A stretch of 64,000 bases of DNA from Paractinoplanes bogorensis (GTDB lineage Bacteria; Actinomycetota; Actinomycetes; Mycobacteriales; Micromonosporaceae). Made by a program: the position numbers and the translations under genes. The DNA lies in assembly GCF_018829635.1 (NCBI RefSeq), contig NZ_JAHKKG010000001.1:744001-808000 (forward strand). Direction: 5' to 3'. Under the pieces are notes generated by a model. It made no database searches. It was not told the DNA's origin and saw only the letters and a list, made by a program, of their open reading frames with translations. This document shows, piece by piece, positions 46,417 to 54,016 of the stretch. Numbering within the stretch: the first letter of the stretch is position 1; each line of letters begins with the position of its first letter.

Positions 46417-47457
46417 ATGAGCGAGAACACGCACGAGGATGCCTACCTCGAGGTCACCGACCTGCAGGTGCAGTTCCCGACGGCCGACGGCCTGGTCCGG
46501 GCGGTGCAGGGGCTGAGCTACTCGGTGCCGCTGGGCCGCACGCTGGCCATCGTGGGCGAGTCCGGCTCGGGCAAGAGCGTCTCCAGCATGGCCGTGCTCG
46601 GTCTGCACGACCGCAAGGTCGCCCGCATCTCGGGCTCGATCAAGGTCGGCGGCCGCGAGATCGTCGGCATGAGCGAGAAGGAGCTCGAGGGCTTCCGCGG
46701 CGGCGGGGCCGCGATGATCTTCCAGGACCCGCAGTCCTCGCTCCACCCGTACTTCACCGTCGGCGACCAGATCATGGAGTCGTACCGGGCGCACACCAAG
46801 GTCAGCAAGCGGGCGGCCAAGGAACGCGCGATCGACATGCTCAACCGGGTCGGCATCCCCAACCCGAAGCGGCGCGTCGACCAGTACCCGCACGAGTTCT
46901 CCGGCGGTATGCGGCAGCGCGCGATGATCGCGATGGCCCTGGTCAACGACCCCAAGCTGCTGATCGCGGACGAGCCCACCACGGCCCTCGACGTGACCGT
47001 GCAGGCCCAGATCCTCGACCTGATCGCCGACCTGCAGCGCGACTTCGGCTCCGCGGTCGTCTTCATCACCCACGACCTGGGCGTGGTGGCCGAGATCGCC
47101 GACGACATCCTGGTCATGTACGCCGGTACGGCCGTCGAGCACGGCCCGGTCAAGAAGATCCTGGCCGAGCCCCTCCACCCGTACGCGTGGGGCCTGCTCG
47201 AGAGCATCCCGGCGCTGACCGGCGACCCGCAGCCGCTGCACCCGATCCCCGGCACGCCGCCGAGCCTGCTCGCGCTGCCCAGCGGATGCCCGTTCCACCC
47301 GCGCTGCGAGTTCAAGGACCGCGTGCCGAACAATCACTGCACCACGCTGCGGCCCGACCTGATCCCGCGGACCGGTGATCTGGGCCGCACGTCGCGATGC
47401 CACCTGAAGGACCCCGACCAGGTCTTCGAGCTCGAAGTCCTGCCCCGGCTGCCGTAA
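46417..47457 (+). CDS. dppD: peptide ABC transporter ATP-binding protein (DppD/OppD family)
   Basis: 346-aa cytoplasmic ATPase. Walker A GESGSGKS (about residues 48-55), Q-loop [19 protein letters not shown], signature [14 protein letters not shown], Walker [17 protein letters not shown], and the oligopeptide-specific C-terminal segment with clustered cysteines ([14 protein letters not shown] ... HC ... SRC), a zone that binds an iron-sulfur cluster in some members. Starts 49 bases after dppB and is followed by its partner ATPase 10 bases later. Confidence 0.95.
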   Translation: MSENTHEDAYLEVTDLQVQFPTADGLVRAVQGLSYSVPLGRTLAIVGESGSGKSVSSMAVLGLHDRKVARISGSIKVGGREIVGMSEKELEGFRGGGAAMIFQDPQSSLHPYFTVGDQIMESYRAHTKVSKRAAKERAIDMLNRVGIPNPKRRVDQYPHEFSGGMRQRAMIAMALVNDPKLLIADEPTTALDVTVQAQILDLIADLQRDFGSAVVFITHDLGVVAEIADDILVMYAGTAVEHGPVKKILAEPLHPYAWGLLESIPALTGDPQPLHPIPGTPPSLLALPSGCPFHPRCEFKDRVPNNHCTTLRPDLIPRTGDLGRTSRCHLKDPDQVFELEVLPRLP

Positions 47458-47467
47458 GAGGACCATC

Positions 47468-48523
47468 ATGACCGCAACCACCACCGCCAAGTCCGGGGTC
47501 CGCTCGGTGCCCGGTGCACCGCTGCTCGAGCTCGACGCCGTCAAGATGCACTTCAAGACCAAGGGTGAGGGTCTCCTGGCCCGCCGCACCCAGTGGGTGC
47601 AGGCCGTCGACGGCGTCGACCTGACCGTCCAGCCGGGTGAGACCCTCGGCCTGGTCGGGGAGTCCGGCTGTGGCAAGTCCACGACCGCGCGCCTGATCAC
47701 GCGTCTGCTCGAGCCCACCGGCGGTCAGATCCGCTATCAGGGCGTCGACATCGCGCACATGTCGGACCGGCAGCTGCGGCCCTACCGGCGCGAGATCCAG
47801 CTGATCTTCCAGGATCCGTACTCGTCGCTGAACCCCCGGCACACCGTCGGCACGATCGTCGGCACCGCGCTGCGTACCCACGAGATGGTGGCCAAGAGCG
47901 GCGAGCTGAAGCGGGTGCAGGAGCTGCTCGAGCTGGTCGGCCTCAACCCGGAGCACTACAACCGCTACCCGCACGAGTTCTCCGGCGGCCAGCGCCAGCG
48001 CATCGGCATCGCCCGCGCACTGGCGGCCCGACCCAAGATCATCGTGGCCGACGAGCCGGTGTCCGCCCTCGACGTGTCGATCCAGGCCCAGGTCATGAAC
48101 CTGCTGGAGGAGCTGCGCAAGGAACTCGGCATCGCGTTCGTGTTCATCGCGCACGACCTCGGCGTGGTGCGGCACTTCTGCGACCGGATCGCGGTCATGT
48201 ACCTCGGCCGGGTCGTCGAGGAGGGTCCGCGCGACTCGCTCTACGAGAAGCCGCAGCACCCGTACACCCAGGCCCTGCTCTCGGCCGTGCCGGACATCGG
48301 CGTCGTCCGCGGCACCCCGCCGAAGAACCGGATCCGCCTGGTCGGCGACGTGCCGAGCCCGGTCGACCCGCCGTCGGGCTGCCGCTTCCGTACGCGTTGC
48401 TGGAAGGCTCAGGACATCTGCGCCACCGAAGACCCGGCGCTGATCGAGCGGGCCCCGGCCCAGCAGGTGGCCTGCCACTTCGCCGAGCCGCCGGCCGAGT
48501 CGATCCTCGCCGAGACGGCCTGA
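47468..48523 (+). CDS. dppF: peptide ABC transporter ATP-binding protein (DppF/OppF family)
   Basis: 351-aa second ATPase of the importer. Walker [11 protein letters not shown]-loop [19 protein letters not shown], signature [14 protein letters not shown], Walker [19 protein letters not shown], and the C-terminal oligopeptide-transporter segment ([18 protein letters not shown] ... VACHF). Start ATG 47468 is 10 bases after dppD. Last transporter gene of the operon; the CBM6-like gene follows after 2 bases. Confidence 0.95.
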   Translation: MTATTTAKSGVRSVPGAPLLELDAVKMHFKTKGEGLLARRTQWVQAVDGVDLTVQPGETLGLVGESGCGKSTTARLITRLLEPTGGQIRYQGVDIAHMSDRQLRPYRREIQLIFQDPYSSLNPRHTVGTIVGTALRTHEMVAKSGELKRVQELLELVGLNPEHYNRYPHEFSGGQRQRIGIARALAARPKIIVADEPVSALDVSIQAQVMNLLEELRKELGIAFVFIAHDLGVVRHFCDRIAVMYLGRVVEEGPRDSLYEKPQHPYTQALLSAVPDIGVVRGTPPKNRIRLVGDVPSPVDPPSGCRFRTRCWKAQDICATEDPALIERAPAQQVACHFAEPPAESILAETA

Positions 48524-48525
48524 CG

Positions 48526-49146
48526 TTGGTCGCTCCACCGCCCCGGCAATCCGTCTATCGCACCAAGGCCTACCGGGTCCGGCAGCGCTCGCTGTTCGCG
48601 CTGGCCGGGCTCGGCCTGGTCCTCGTCGGCTACGGCATCGGCCGCTGGCAGGACTCGCCGGCCCCGGCCGCGGCTCTGCCCCCTTCGAGTGTGGCGTCGT
48701 CGGCTGTCCCGTCGGCCGCGCCGACCACCAGTGAGCCGCCCACGCCGACGGTCTATCCCAAGCTGGAGCCCGAGGCGGCCGACGGCAACGTGGGCATCCA
48801 GTCGCAGGACACCGAGGACGAGGGCGGCGGGCAGAACGTCGGCTGGATCGCCAACGGCGACCAGTTGCGCTTCGACGACGTCGAGTTCGGGCCGGTGCCC
48901 GCGACCAAGCTGGACGTGCGGGTGGCGGGCGACGCCGAGGGCGGGCGGATGGAGATCCGGCTCGACGGCGCCGACCAGAAGCCGATCGGGACGCTGAACG
49001 TGACCAAGACCGGCGGATGGCAGAACTGGCGGACCGATCAGGTCGACATCACGCCGACCACCGGCAAGCACACGGTGTTCCTGACGTTCGTCCGCGAGGA
49101 CGGCAACGAGTTCCTCAACATCAACTGGTTGCAGTTCGTCCACTGA
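48526..49146 (+). CDS. membrane-anchored protein with CBM6-like carbohydrate-binding domain
   Basis: 206 aa from TTG 48526, 2 bases after dppF; no other good start is available, and the ribosome site is weak. Basic N-terminus, one signal-anchor helix (SLFALAGLGLVLVGYGIG, residues about 23-40), Ala/Pro/Ser/Thr-rich stalk (about 45-82), then a beta-sandwich of CBM6 type: PEAADGNVGIQSQDTEDEGGGQNVGWIANGD is its opening, with VRVAGDAEGGRMEIRLDG, GWQNWRTDQVDI and FLNINWLQF at the end. It probably binds a cell-wall or environmental glycan. Link to the peptide importer is only by position. Confidence 0.8.
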   Translation: MVAPPPRQSVYRTKAYRVRQRSLFALAGLGLVLVGYGIGRWQDSPAPAAALPPSSVASSAVPSAAPTTSEPPTPTVYPKLEPEAADGNVGIQSQDTEDEGGGQNVGWIANGDQLRFDDVEFGPVPATKLDVRVAGDAEGGRMEIRLDGADQKPIGTLNVTKTGGWQNWRTDQVDITPTTGKHTVFLTFVREDGNEFLNINWLQFVH

Positions 49147-49156
49147 TCTCACAACG

Positions 49157-49188
49157 GAGAAAGCCGCGCTCATCGCGCGGCTTTTCTC
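49157..49188. terminator. bidirectional terminator between CBM6-like and Hsp20 genes
   Basis: GAGAAAGCCGCGC pairs with GCGCGGCTTTTCTC (one bulged T), loop of about five bases, with T-rich/A-rich flanks on the respective strands. It lies 10 bases after the plus-strand stop and 3 bases after the minus-strand stop, so it serves both convergent genes. Confidence 0.85.
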
Positions 49189-49191
49189 TGT

Positions 49192-49554
49192 CTAGGCGGC
49201 TGCTCCGGCCAGGGCTTCCTCGACGACCGGGATGTGCAGGGTCACGACGCCGTTGTCACACAGGGCCTCGAGCCGGTCGGTGTCGAGGCTCTCGGCCTCG
49301 CTCAGGTCGACCTCGCGCGTGACCGGGTTGGCGGCCTCGCCCTGGTCCGCGCGACGCTCCGCGCGAATGGTCAGGACGCCGTCGGCGACCGAGACGTCGA
49401 TGCCGGCCCGGTCGACACCCGGCAGATCGATGTCGACATAGAAGGTCCCGTCGATCCGGTACGCGGCGAGCCGCGCCCCGGAGCTGCGGGTGCTGTCGAA
49501 CACGCGGCACGTGAGCTGGTCGAGCTCGCGGACCGTCGCGCCGTGAGGCGACAT
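49192..49554 (-). CDS. Hsp20/alpha-crystallin-type small heat-shock protein
   Basis: 120 aa from ATG 49554 behind a GGAGGA site; upstream in-frame codons were rejected. The alpha-crystallin domain spans residues about 25-115: YRIDGTFYVDIDLPGVDRAGIDVSVADGVLTIRAERR and the beta-9 end LEALCDNGVVTLHIPV, but the classical C-terminal I-x-I/V motif is reduced to IPVVEE. An ATP-independent holdase that prevents protein aggregation. No HspR-type inverted repeat is evident upstream. Confidence 0.9.
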   Translation of the reverse strand: MSPHGATVRELDQLTCRVFDSTRSSGARLAAYRIDGTFYVDIDLPGVDRAGIDVSVADGVLTIRAERRADQGEAANPVTREVDLSEAESLDTDRLEALCDNGVVTLHIPVVEEALAGAAA

Positions 49555-49690
49555 GGTGGTTCCTCCAGGCGGAGTTCTTCTCTGCGGGATCCGAGAGGGG
49601 TGTACTCGGGTCCGGTCTGACCAACGAAGATTCTGGCCCCGGGATTCCCCGTTGGACATGACCGCCGTCACGATATGGCCGAATTCTTCG

Positions 49691-49852
49691 TTACGATCTG
49701 TTGTCGTCGAGCCGAAAGCCGTCGAACTCGAAGCCCGGCGCCACCACACCGCTGACCAGCACATATTCGATGCCCGTGGGCCCGGCCGCCGGCCACACCC
49801 CGGCCGGGACGAACACCTGCGGGTGGTGTCCCTCACCGACACCCAGAGTGAC
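49691..49852 (-). pseudogene. C-terminal remnant of a cupin_5 (DUF985) protein
   Basis: A 53-codon open stretch on the minus strand ends in TAA at 49691 and reads GVGEGHHPQVFVPAGVWPAA ... YVLVSGVVAPGFEFDGFRL. This is the characteristic last third of DUF985 cupins (PQV-VPAGVW, then VAPGFEF). The expected N-terminal 80-100 residues are missing: upstream, the frame runs into the dinB promoter and coding region. It therefore looks like a gene broken when the dinB locus arrived or was rearranged. The rest of the 346-base gap between hsp20 and dinB shows no gene. Confidence 0.7.
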
Positions 49853-49874
49853 CGCGCTCTCTTGTATCGTTTGC

Positions 49875-49894
49875 TCGAACATATGTTCTATAGT
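49875..49894 (+). promoter_or_regulatory. LexA (SOS) box overlapping the dinB promoter
   Basis: TCGAACATATGTTCTA at 49875-49890 matches the actinobacterial LexA box (CGAAC-N4-GTTCG, last base different). It abuts TATAGT (49889-49894), a near-consensus -10, which lies six bases before the GTG start, so LexA would block a leaderless promoter directly. Confidence 0.8.
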
Positions 49895-49900
49895 GCTCGC

Positions 49901-51076
49901 GTGGCGATCCTGCATGCCGACCTCGACGCCTTCTACGCGTCGGTCGAGCAGCGTGACGATCCGGCGCTGCGGGGGCGTCCGGTGCTGGTCGGCGGCGGGG
50001 TCGTGCTGGCCGCGAGCTACGAGGCCAAGGCGCTGGGCGTCCGCACCCCGATGGGCATCAGCCAGGCCCGGGCGCTGTGCCCGCGGGCCGTCGTGGTGCC
50101 TCCGCGGATGAAGGCCTACTCCACGGCCAGCAAGGCGGTCTTCGAGATCTTCCGCGACACCACGCCGCTGGTCGAGGGCATCTCCATCGACGAGGCGTTC
50201 CTCGACGTGGGCGGCCTGCTGCGGGTCAGCGGCACCCCGCGCGAGATCGCGGCCCGGCTGCGGGCCGAGGTGCGGGCCCAGGTCGGCCTGCCGATCACGG
50301 TCGGCATCGCCGGCACGAAGTTCCTGGCCAAGGTGGCCAGCGCCGTCGGCAAGCCGGACGGTCTGCTCGAGGTGCCGGCCGGCGGCGAGATCGCGTTCCT
50401 GCACCCGCTGCCGGTCGAGCGGCTGTGGGGCGTCGGCCCGGTCACCTCGGCCAAGCTTCGCAGCAGCCGGGTCAACACGGTCGGCGACGTCGCCCGCATC
50501 GGCGAGGCCGCGCTGGTGTCGATGCTCGGCCCCGGCTACGGACGCCACCTCTACGCGCTTGCCCACAACCGTGACCCGCGGCGGGTCCGGGTCGGACACC
50601 GTCGCGGGTCGATCGGCGCGCAGTGCGCCCTGGGTCGCCGGCCGCGCCCGTTCGCCGAGGTCGAGGCCACCCTCGACGCGCTGGTCGACCGGGTCACCCG
50701 CCGCATGCGGTCGGCTCACCGGGCCGGCCGTACGGTGACGCTGCGCCTGCGCTTCGACGACTTCGGCCGCGCCACCCGGTCCCGGTCGCTGCTCACGGCC
50801 ACCATGCAGACCCGCCAGATCCAGGAGACGGCCCGTCAGTTGCTCACCGAGGCCCGGGAACTGATCGCGGAACGGGGCCTGACCCTGGTCGGTGTGGCCG
50901 TCAGCAACCTCGACGGCGACGGCCACTACCAGCCCTCGCTGTTCGACGAGGCCGACGACGACCGCCTCGACGTGGCGATGGACGCCGTACGGGATCGGTT
51001 CGGCTCGTCATCTCTGACCCGGGCCGCCACCATCGGCCGCGACCTGTCCCCGTCCGTCCCGATCCTCCCCGACTAG
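49901..51076 (+). CDS. dinB: DNA polymerase IV (Y-family, DinB)
   Basis: 391-aa translesion polymerase. Catalytic acidic residues are in ILHADLDAFYASVEQ (Asp7) and SIDEAFLDVG (Asp97-Glu98); SYEAKALGVRTPM, GIAGTKFLAKVASAVGKPDG (thumb HhH region) and a little-finger domain follow. There is a C-terminal tail without a clear beta-clamp motif, though QPSLF at about residue 345 (YQPSLFDEADD) matches the clamp-binding QxxLF pattern. GTG 49901 chosen over ATG 49883, which lies inside the LexA box. SOS regulation is expected from the adjacent LexA box. Confidence 0.95.
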   Translation: MAILHADLDAFYASVEQRDDPALRGRPVLVGGGVVLAASYEAKALGVRTPMGISQARALCPRAVVVPPRMKAYSTASKAVFEIFRDTTPLVEGISIDEAFLDVGGLLRVSGTPREIAARLRAEVRAQVGLPITVGIAGTKFLAKVASAVGKPDGLLEVPAGGEIAFLHPLPVERLWGVGPVTSAKLRSSRVNTVGDVARIGEAALVSMLGPGYGRHLYALAHNRDPRRVRVGHRRGSIGAQCALGRRPRPFAEVEATLDALVDRVTRRMRSAHRAGRTVTLRLRFDDFGRATRSRSLLTATMQTRQIQETARQLLTEARELIAERGLTLVGVAVSNLDGDGHYQPSLFDEADDDRLDVAMDAVRDRFGSSSLTRAATIGRDLSPSVPILPD

Positions 51077-51085
51077 GGTCCTGAC

Positions 51086-51460
51086 TCAGTCGCTGACCGG
51101 CACCGGGCGGCGCGACGGGACCAGCATCATCGCCACGGAGGCGATGGTGACCACGACGAACAGGCCGACCGCGAACTGCAGGGCCGCCGGCACACCGACG
51201 AAGAAGGCCGGCAACGCGGTGAGCATCGAGATGATCCGGGCACCGGCCGCGATCCGCACCGCGCCGCGGCGACCGGTACGCCAGGCCCACACCACGGCCA
51301 CGAGGGTGATCACGCCGAGGACGGCGTCGATGAGCAGGATCGCGTACGGCGGTCCGGACTCGGCGCCGTCGGGGGTGGGACTGAACGCCGATGCGATGTC
51401 GGAGAGACCGAGCAGGAACGCGATGACGAGGCCGGCTTTGTTGACGCGGGAGAGTTCCAT
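51086..51460 (-). CDS. small four-helix membrane protein
   Basis: 124 aa from ATG 51460 behind an AGAGG site. Hydrophobic segments: NKAGLVIAFLLGLSDIAS, PYAILLIDAVLGVITLVAVVWAW, IISMLTALPAFFVGVPAAL and FAVGLFVVVTIASVAMMLV. No domain I recognise; proteins of this form are often annotated only as integral membrane proteins. Divergent from the response regulator gene at 51636 with 175 bases between, and convergent with dinB (9-base gap). Confidence 0.75.
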   Translation of the reverse strand: MELSRVNKAGLVIAFLLGLSDIASAFSPTPDGAESGPPYAILLIDAVLGVITLVAVVWAWRTGRRGAVRIAAGARIISMLTALPAFFVGVPAALQFAVGLFVVVTIASVAMMLVPSRRPVPVSD

Positions 51461-51635
51461 GACTGTCGCCTCTTCTTCAGGCCGAGCATCCCCTGCTGGA
51501 TGCCGATGGGTCGAGCATGGGGCGGGGCGCGTTCCCCCGGCATCGGGTCGCGGCCCCGTCCGGGCGGGAGATGTCCCGGGCCGACCGGGAACTTTCTCCT
51601 GGGTCGGTGAGCGGCTCAAGCCCCATGATGGTCGC

Positions 51636-52283
51636 ATGGCCGCCATCACCGTCGTCCTGGTCGACGACCACCCCGTCGTGCGCGGCGGGCTGCGGGCACT
51701 GATCGAGTCGTTCGACGGGTTCCGGGTGGTCGGCGAGGCGGCGGACGGCGACCAGGCGGTGCGCGAGGTTCAGCTGCACCGGCCCGACGTCGTGATCATG
51801 GACGTGATGATGCCGAACGTCGACGGGGTCGAGGCGACCCGCCGGATCGTCCGCGCCGTGCCCGGCACCGCGGTGCTGGTTCTGTCCATGGCGGACGAGG
51901 ACGACGTGGTGTTCAGCGCGATGCAGGCCGGCGCCCGGGGCTACCTGCTCAAGGGCGCGGCCCAGGAGGAGATCGACCGGGCGTTGCGGGCCGTGGTGGC
52001 CGGTGAGGCGATCTTCGGACCGGGCATCGCGGCCCGGGTGCTGGGACTGTTCAGCCGGGAGCCGGCCGGGGCCGAGCCGTTCCCCGATCTGACGCCGCGC
52101 GAGCGCGAGGTGCTCGACCTGGTCGCCCGGGGGCGGCGCAACGCCGCGATCGCCGGGGCGCTGAACCTGTCGCCCAAGACGGTCGCCAACCACCTGTCCT
52201 CGATCTTCACGAAGCTGCAGGTCACCGACCGGTCCGCGGCGATCGTGCGGGCGCGGGACAGCGGGATGGGCCGGGCGCCGTGA
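51636..52283 (+). CDS. NarL/FixJ-type response regulator
   Basis: 215 aa from ATG 51636. Receiver domain with Asp56 (VVIMDVMMPNVDG) and VDDHPVVRGGLR; LuxR-type HTH LTPREREVLDLVARGRRNAAIAGALNLSPKTVANHLSSIFTKLQV. The stop overlaps the start of the kinase gene by 4 bases (GTGA), a cognate pair. It may control the divergent small membrane protein; that is inference. Confidence 0.95.
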   Translation: MAAITVVLVDDHPVVRGGLRALIESFDGFRVVGEAADGDQAVREVQLHRPDVVIMDVMMPNVDGVEATRRIVRAVPGTAVLVLSMADEDDVVFSAMQAGARGYLLKGAAQEEIDRALRAVVAGEAIFGPGIAARVLGLFSREPAGAEPFPDLTPREREVLDLVARGRRNAAIAGALNLSPKTVANHLSSIFTKLQVTDRSAAIVRARDSGMGRAP

Positions 52284-54013
52284 CCACCACGTGGCTGCCC
52301 TTCACGGTGGCGCTGCTGCTGCTCGCGGCCGCCGTGGTCGTGCTGCGGCGGCAACCGGCGCCGATCGTCGTGCTGCTCGGCGCGACCGTGGTGACCGGGC
52401 TCGCCGCGGCGGTCGTGCGCACGACCGCGGGCCCGGGACCGGTGGCCGACCGGTTGTGGGTTCTCGCCGTCGTGGTGCTGCTCCCGGTCGCGCTCGTGCT
52501 GTTTCCGGACGGCCGCCCACCCCCGGGTCTCGGCTGGACGGCCGTCGCCGTGGTCGCCGTCTCCGGTGGCATCGCGGTGCTCTTCCCTTCGCCGTACGCC
52601 TTCAGCCAGCTCAGCGAGGTAGCCGCGTACCTGTTGGTCCTCGCCGTTCAATGGTGGCGCTTCGAGCACTCCGGACGCGAGGCCCGGCGGCAGTTGCAGT
52701 GGCTGGCGTTGGGCGCCGTGCCCGGCCCGGTCCTCGCCACGATCATGAGCTTCGCCGTCGCCCACGAGGTGGCGGCCGTCGTGTTCGTGGTCGTCTGGGC
52801 CGTCTTCCTGATCTGCCTGTGCGTCGGCCTGATCGCGCCCGGCCGGTGGGACGTCCGTGCCGTGATCCTCTCGGTCAGCGTGCACGGGCTGACCGTCCTG
52901 CTGGTGACCAGCGTCTTCGCCGCCGTGCTGGCCGGGCTCGAGGCCTTCGCCGGGCCCGGCCTCGACCCGGCGCCGGGCGCGCTCGGACTGATCGCCGCCG
53001 CCTGCGCCCTCGGCTACGCGCCGTTCGCGCGACTGTTCCGGCAGATTCTCGAGGTGCTGCTGTTCGGCGCGCGCCGCGACCCGATCCAGGCCGCGTGGGA
53101 GGCCGGCGACCGGCTCGGTGACGACCCGGTGCCCGCGCTGCGTTCGCTCCGCGAGTCCCTCGCCCTGCCGTACGCGGCCCTGACCGACCACGCGGGCGAG
53201 CCGGTCGCGGTGAGCGGCCGGCCGGCCGAACAGGTCGTCCGCCGGCCGTTGCCGGACGGGGCCGGCGCCCTCGAGGTCGGACTGCGGCCGGGCCAGTTCG
53301 GCCTGTTGCGCGCCGACGAACAGGTTCTCGCGGTGCTGACGCCCGCGCTGGCCCAGCTCATGCACGCCCGGCGGCTGCGGACCGAACTGCAGACGTCCCG
53401 TACGGCCGTCGTCGAGAGCGTCGAGGAGGAGCGCCGGCGGCTGCGACGTGACCTGCACGACGGCCTGGGCCCCCGGCTGACCGGCATCGCGTACGCGTCC
53501 GACGCGGCCGGCAACGTGCTGGCCCGTGACCCCGGACGAGCGGCCGACCTGATCGCCGGGGTGCGTACGGAAGCGGGCGAGGCCATCGTCGAGATCCGGC
53601 GCCTGGTCGAGGGGTTGCGACCGCCCAGCCTCGACCAGATGGGTCTGGAACGGACGATCCGCCAGCACGCCCGCCACCTGCTGCGACCGGACGGCCGACC
53701 GGTCACGGTGGACGTCCGGGTGCCCGGGCCGCTGCCCGGCCTGGGGGCCGCCGTCGAGGTCACCGCCTATCGGATCGTGGTCGAGGCGCTGACCAACGCG
53801 GCGCGGCACTCGGGCGGCGACAGCGCCACGGTCACCCTGCGGCTCGACGACTCGGACCTGGCCGTCGAGGTCAGCGACGACGGACCGTCCCGGGAACCGT
53901 GGGTGCCCGGGTGCGGCCTCACCTCGATGCGGGAACGGGTGGAGATGCTGGGCGGCAGCCTGACGGCGGGGGCGGCGACCATTTCCGTACGGCTGCCGCT
54001 GCCGCCCGATTGA
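52280..54013 (+). CDS. NarL-family sensor histidine kinase, membrane-bound
   Basis: 577 aa, GTG 52280 overlapping the regulator stop. About eight membrane segments in residues 1-255 with a PDGRPPPGLGW-type cytoplasmic loop, a GAF-like region, HisKA_3 helix with His393 (RRDLHDGLGPRLTG) and HATPase domain (EALTNAARHSGG; EVSDDGPS; GCGLTSMRERVEML). Typical actinobacterial kinase; signal unknown. Ends 3 bases before the convergent caspase gene. Confidence 0.94.
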   Translation: MTTTWLPFTVALLLLAAAVVVLRRQPAPIVVLLGATVVTGLAAAVVRTTAGPGPVADRLWVLAVVVLLPVALVLFPDGRPPPGLGWTAVAVVAVSGGIAVLFPSPYAFSQLSEVAAYLLVLAVQWWRFEHSGREARRQLQWLALGAVPGPVLATIMSFAVAHEVAAVVFVVVWAVFLICLCVGLIAPGRWDVRAVILSVSVHGLTVLLVTSVFAAVLAGLEAFAGPGLDPAPGALGLIAAACALGYAPFARLFRQILEVLLFGARRDPIQAAWEAGDRLGDDPVPALRSLRESLALPYAALTDHAGEPVAVSGRPAEQVVRRPLPDGAGALEVGLRPGQFGLLRADEQVLAVLTPALAQLMHARRLRTELQTSRTAVVESVEEERRRLRRDLHDGLGPRLTGIAYASDAAGNVLARDPGRAADLIAGVRTEAGEAIVEIRRLVEGLRPPSLDQMGLERTIRQHARHLLRPDGRPVTVDVRVPGPLPGLGAAVEVTAYRIVVEALTNAARHSGGDSATVTLRLDDSDLAVEVSDDGPSREPWVPGCGLTSMRERVEMLGGSLTAGAATISVRLPLPPD

Positions 54014-54016
54014 CGG

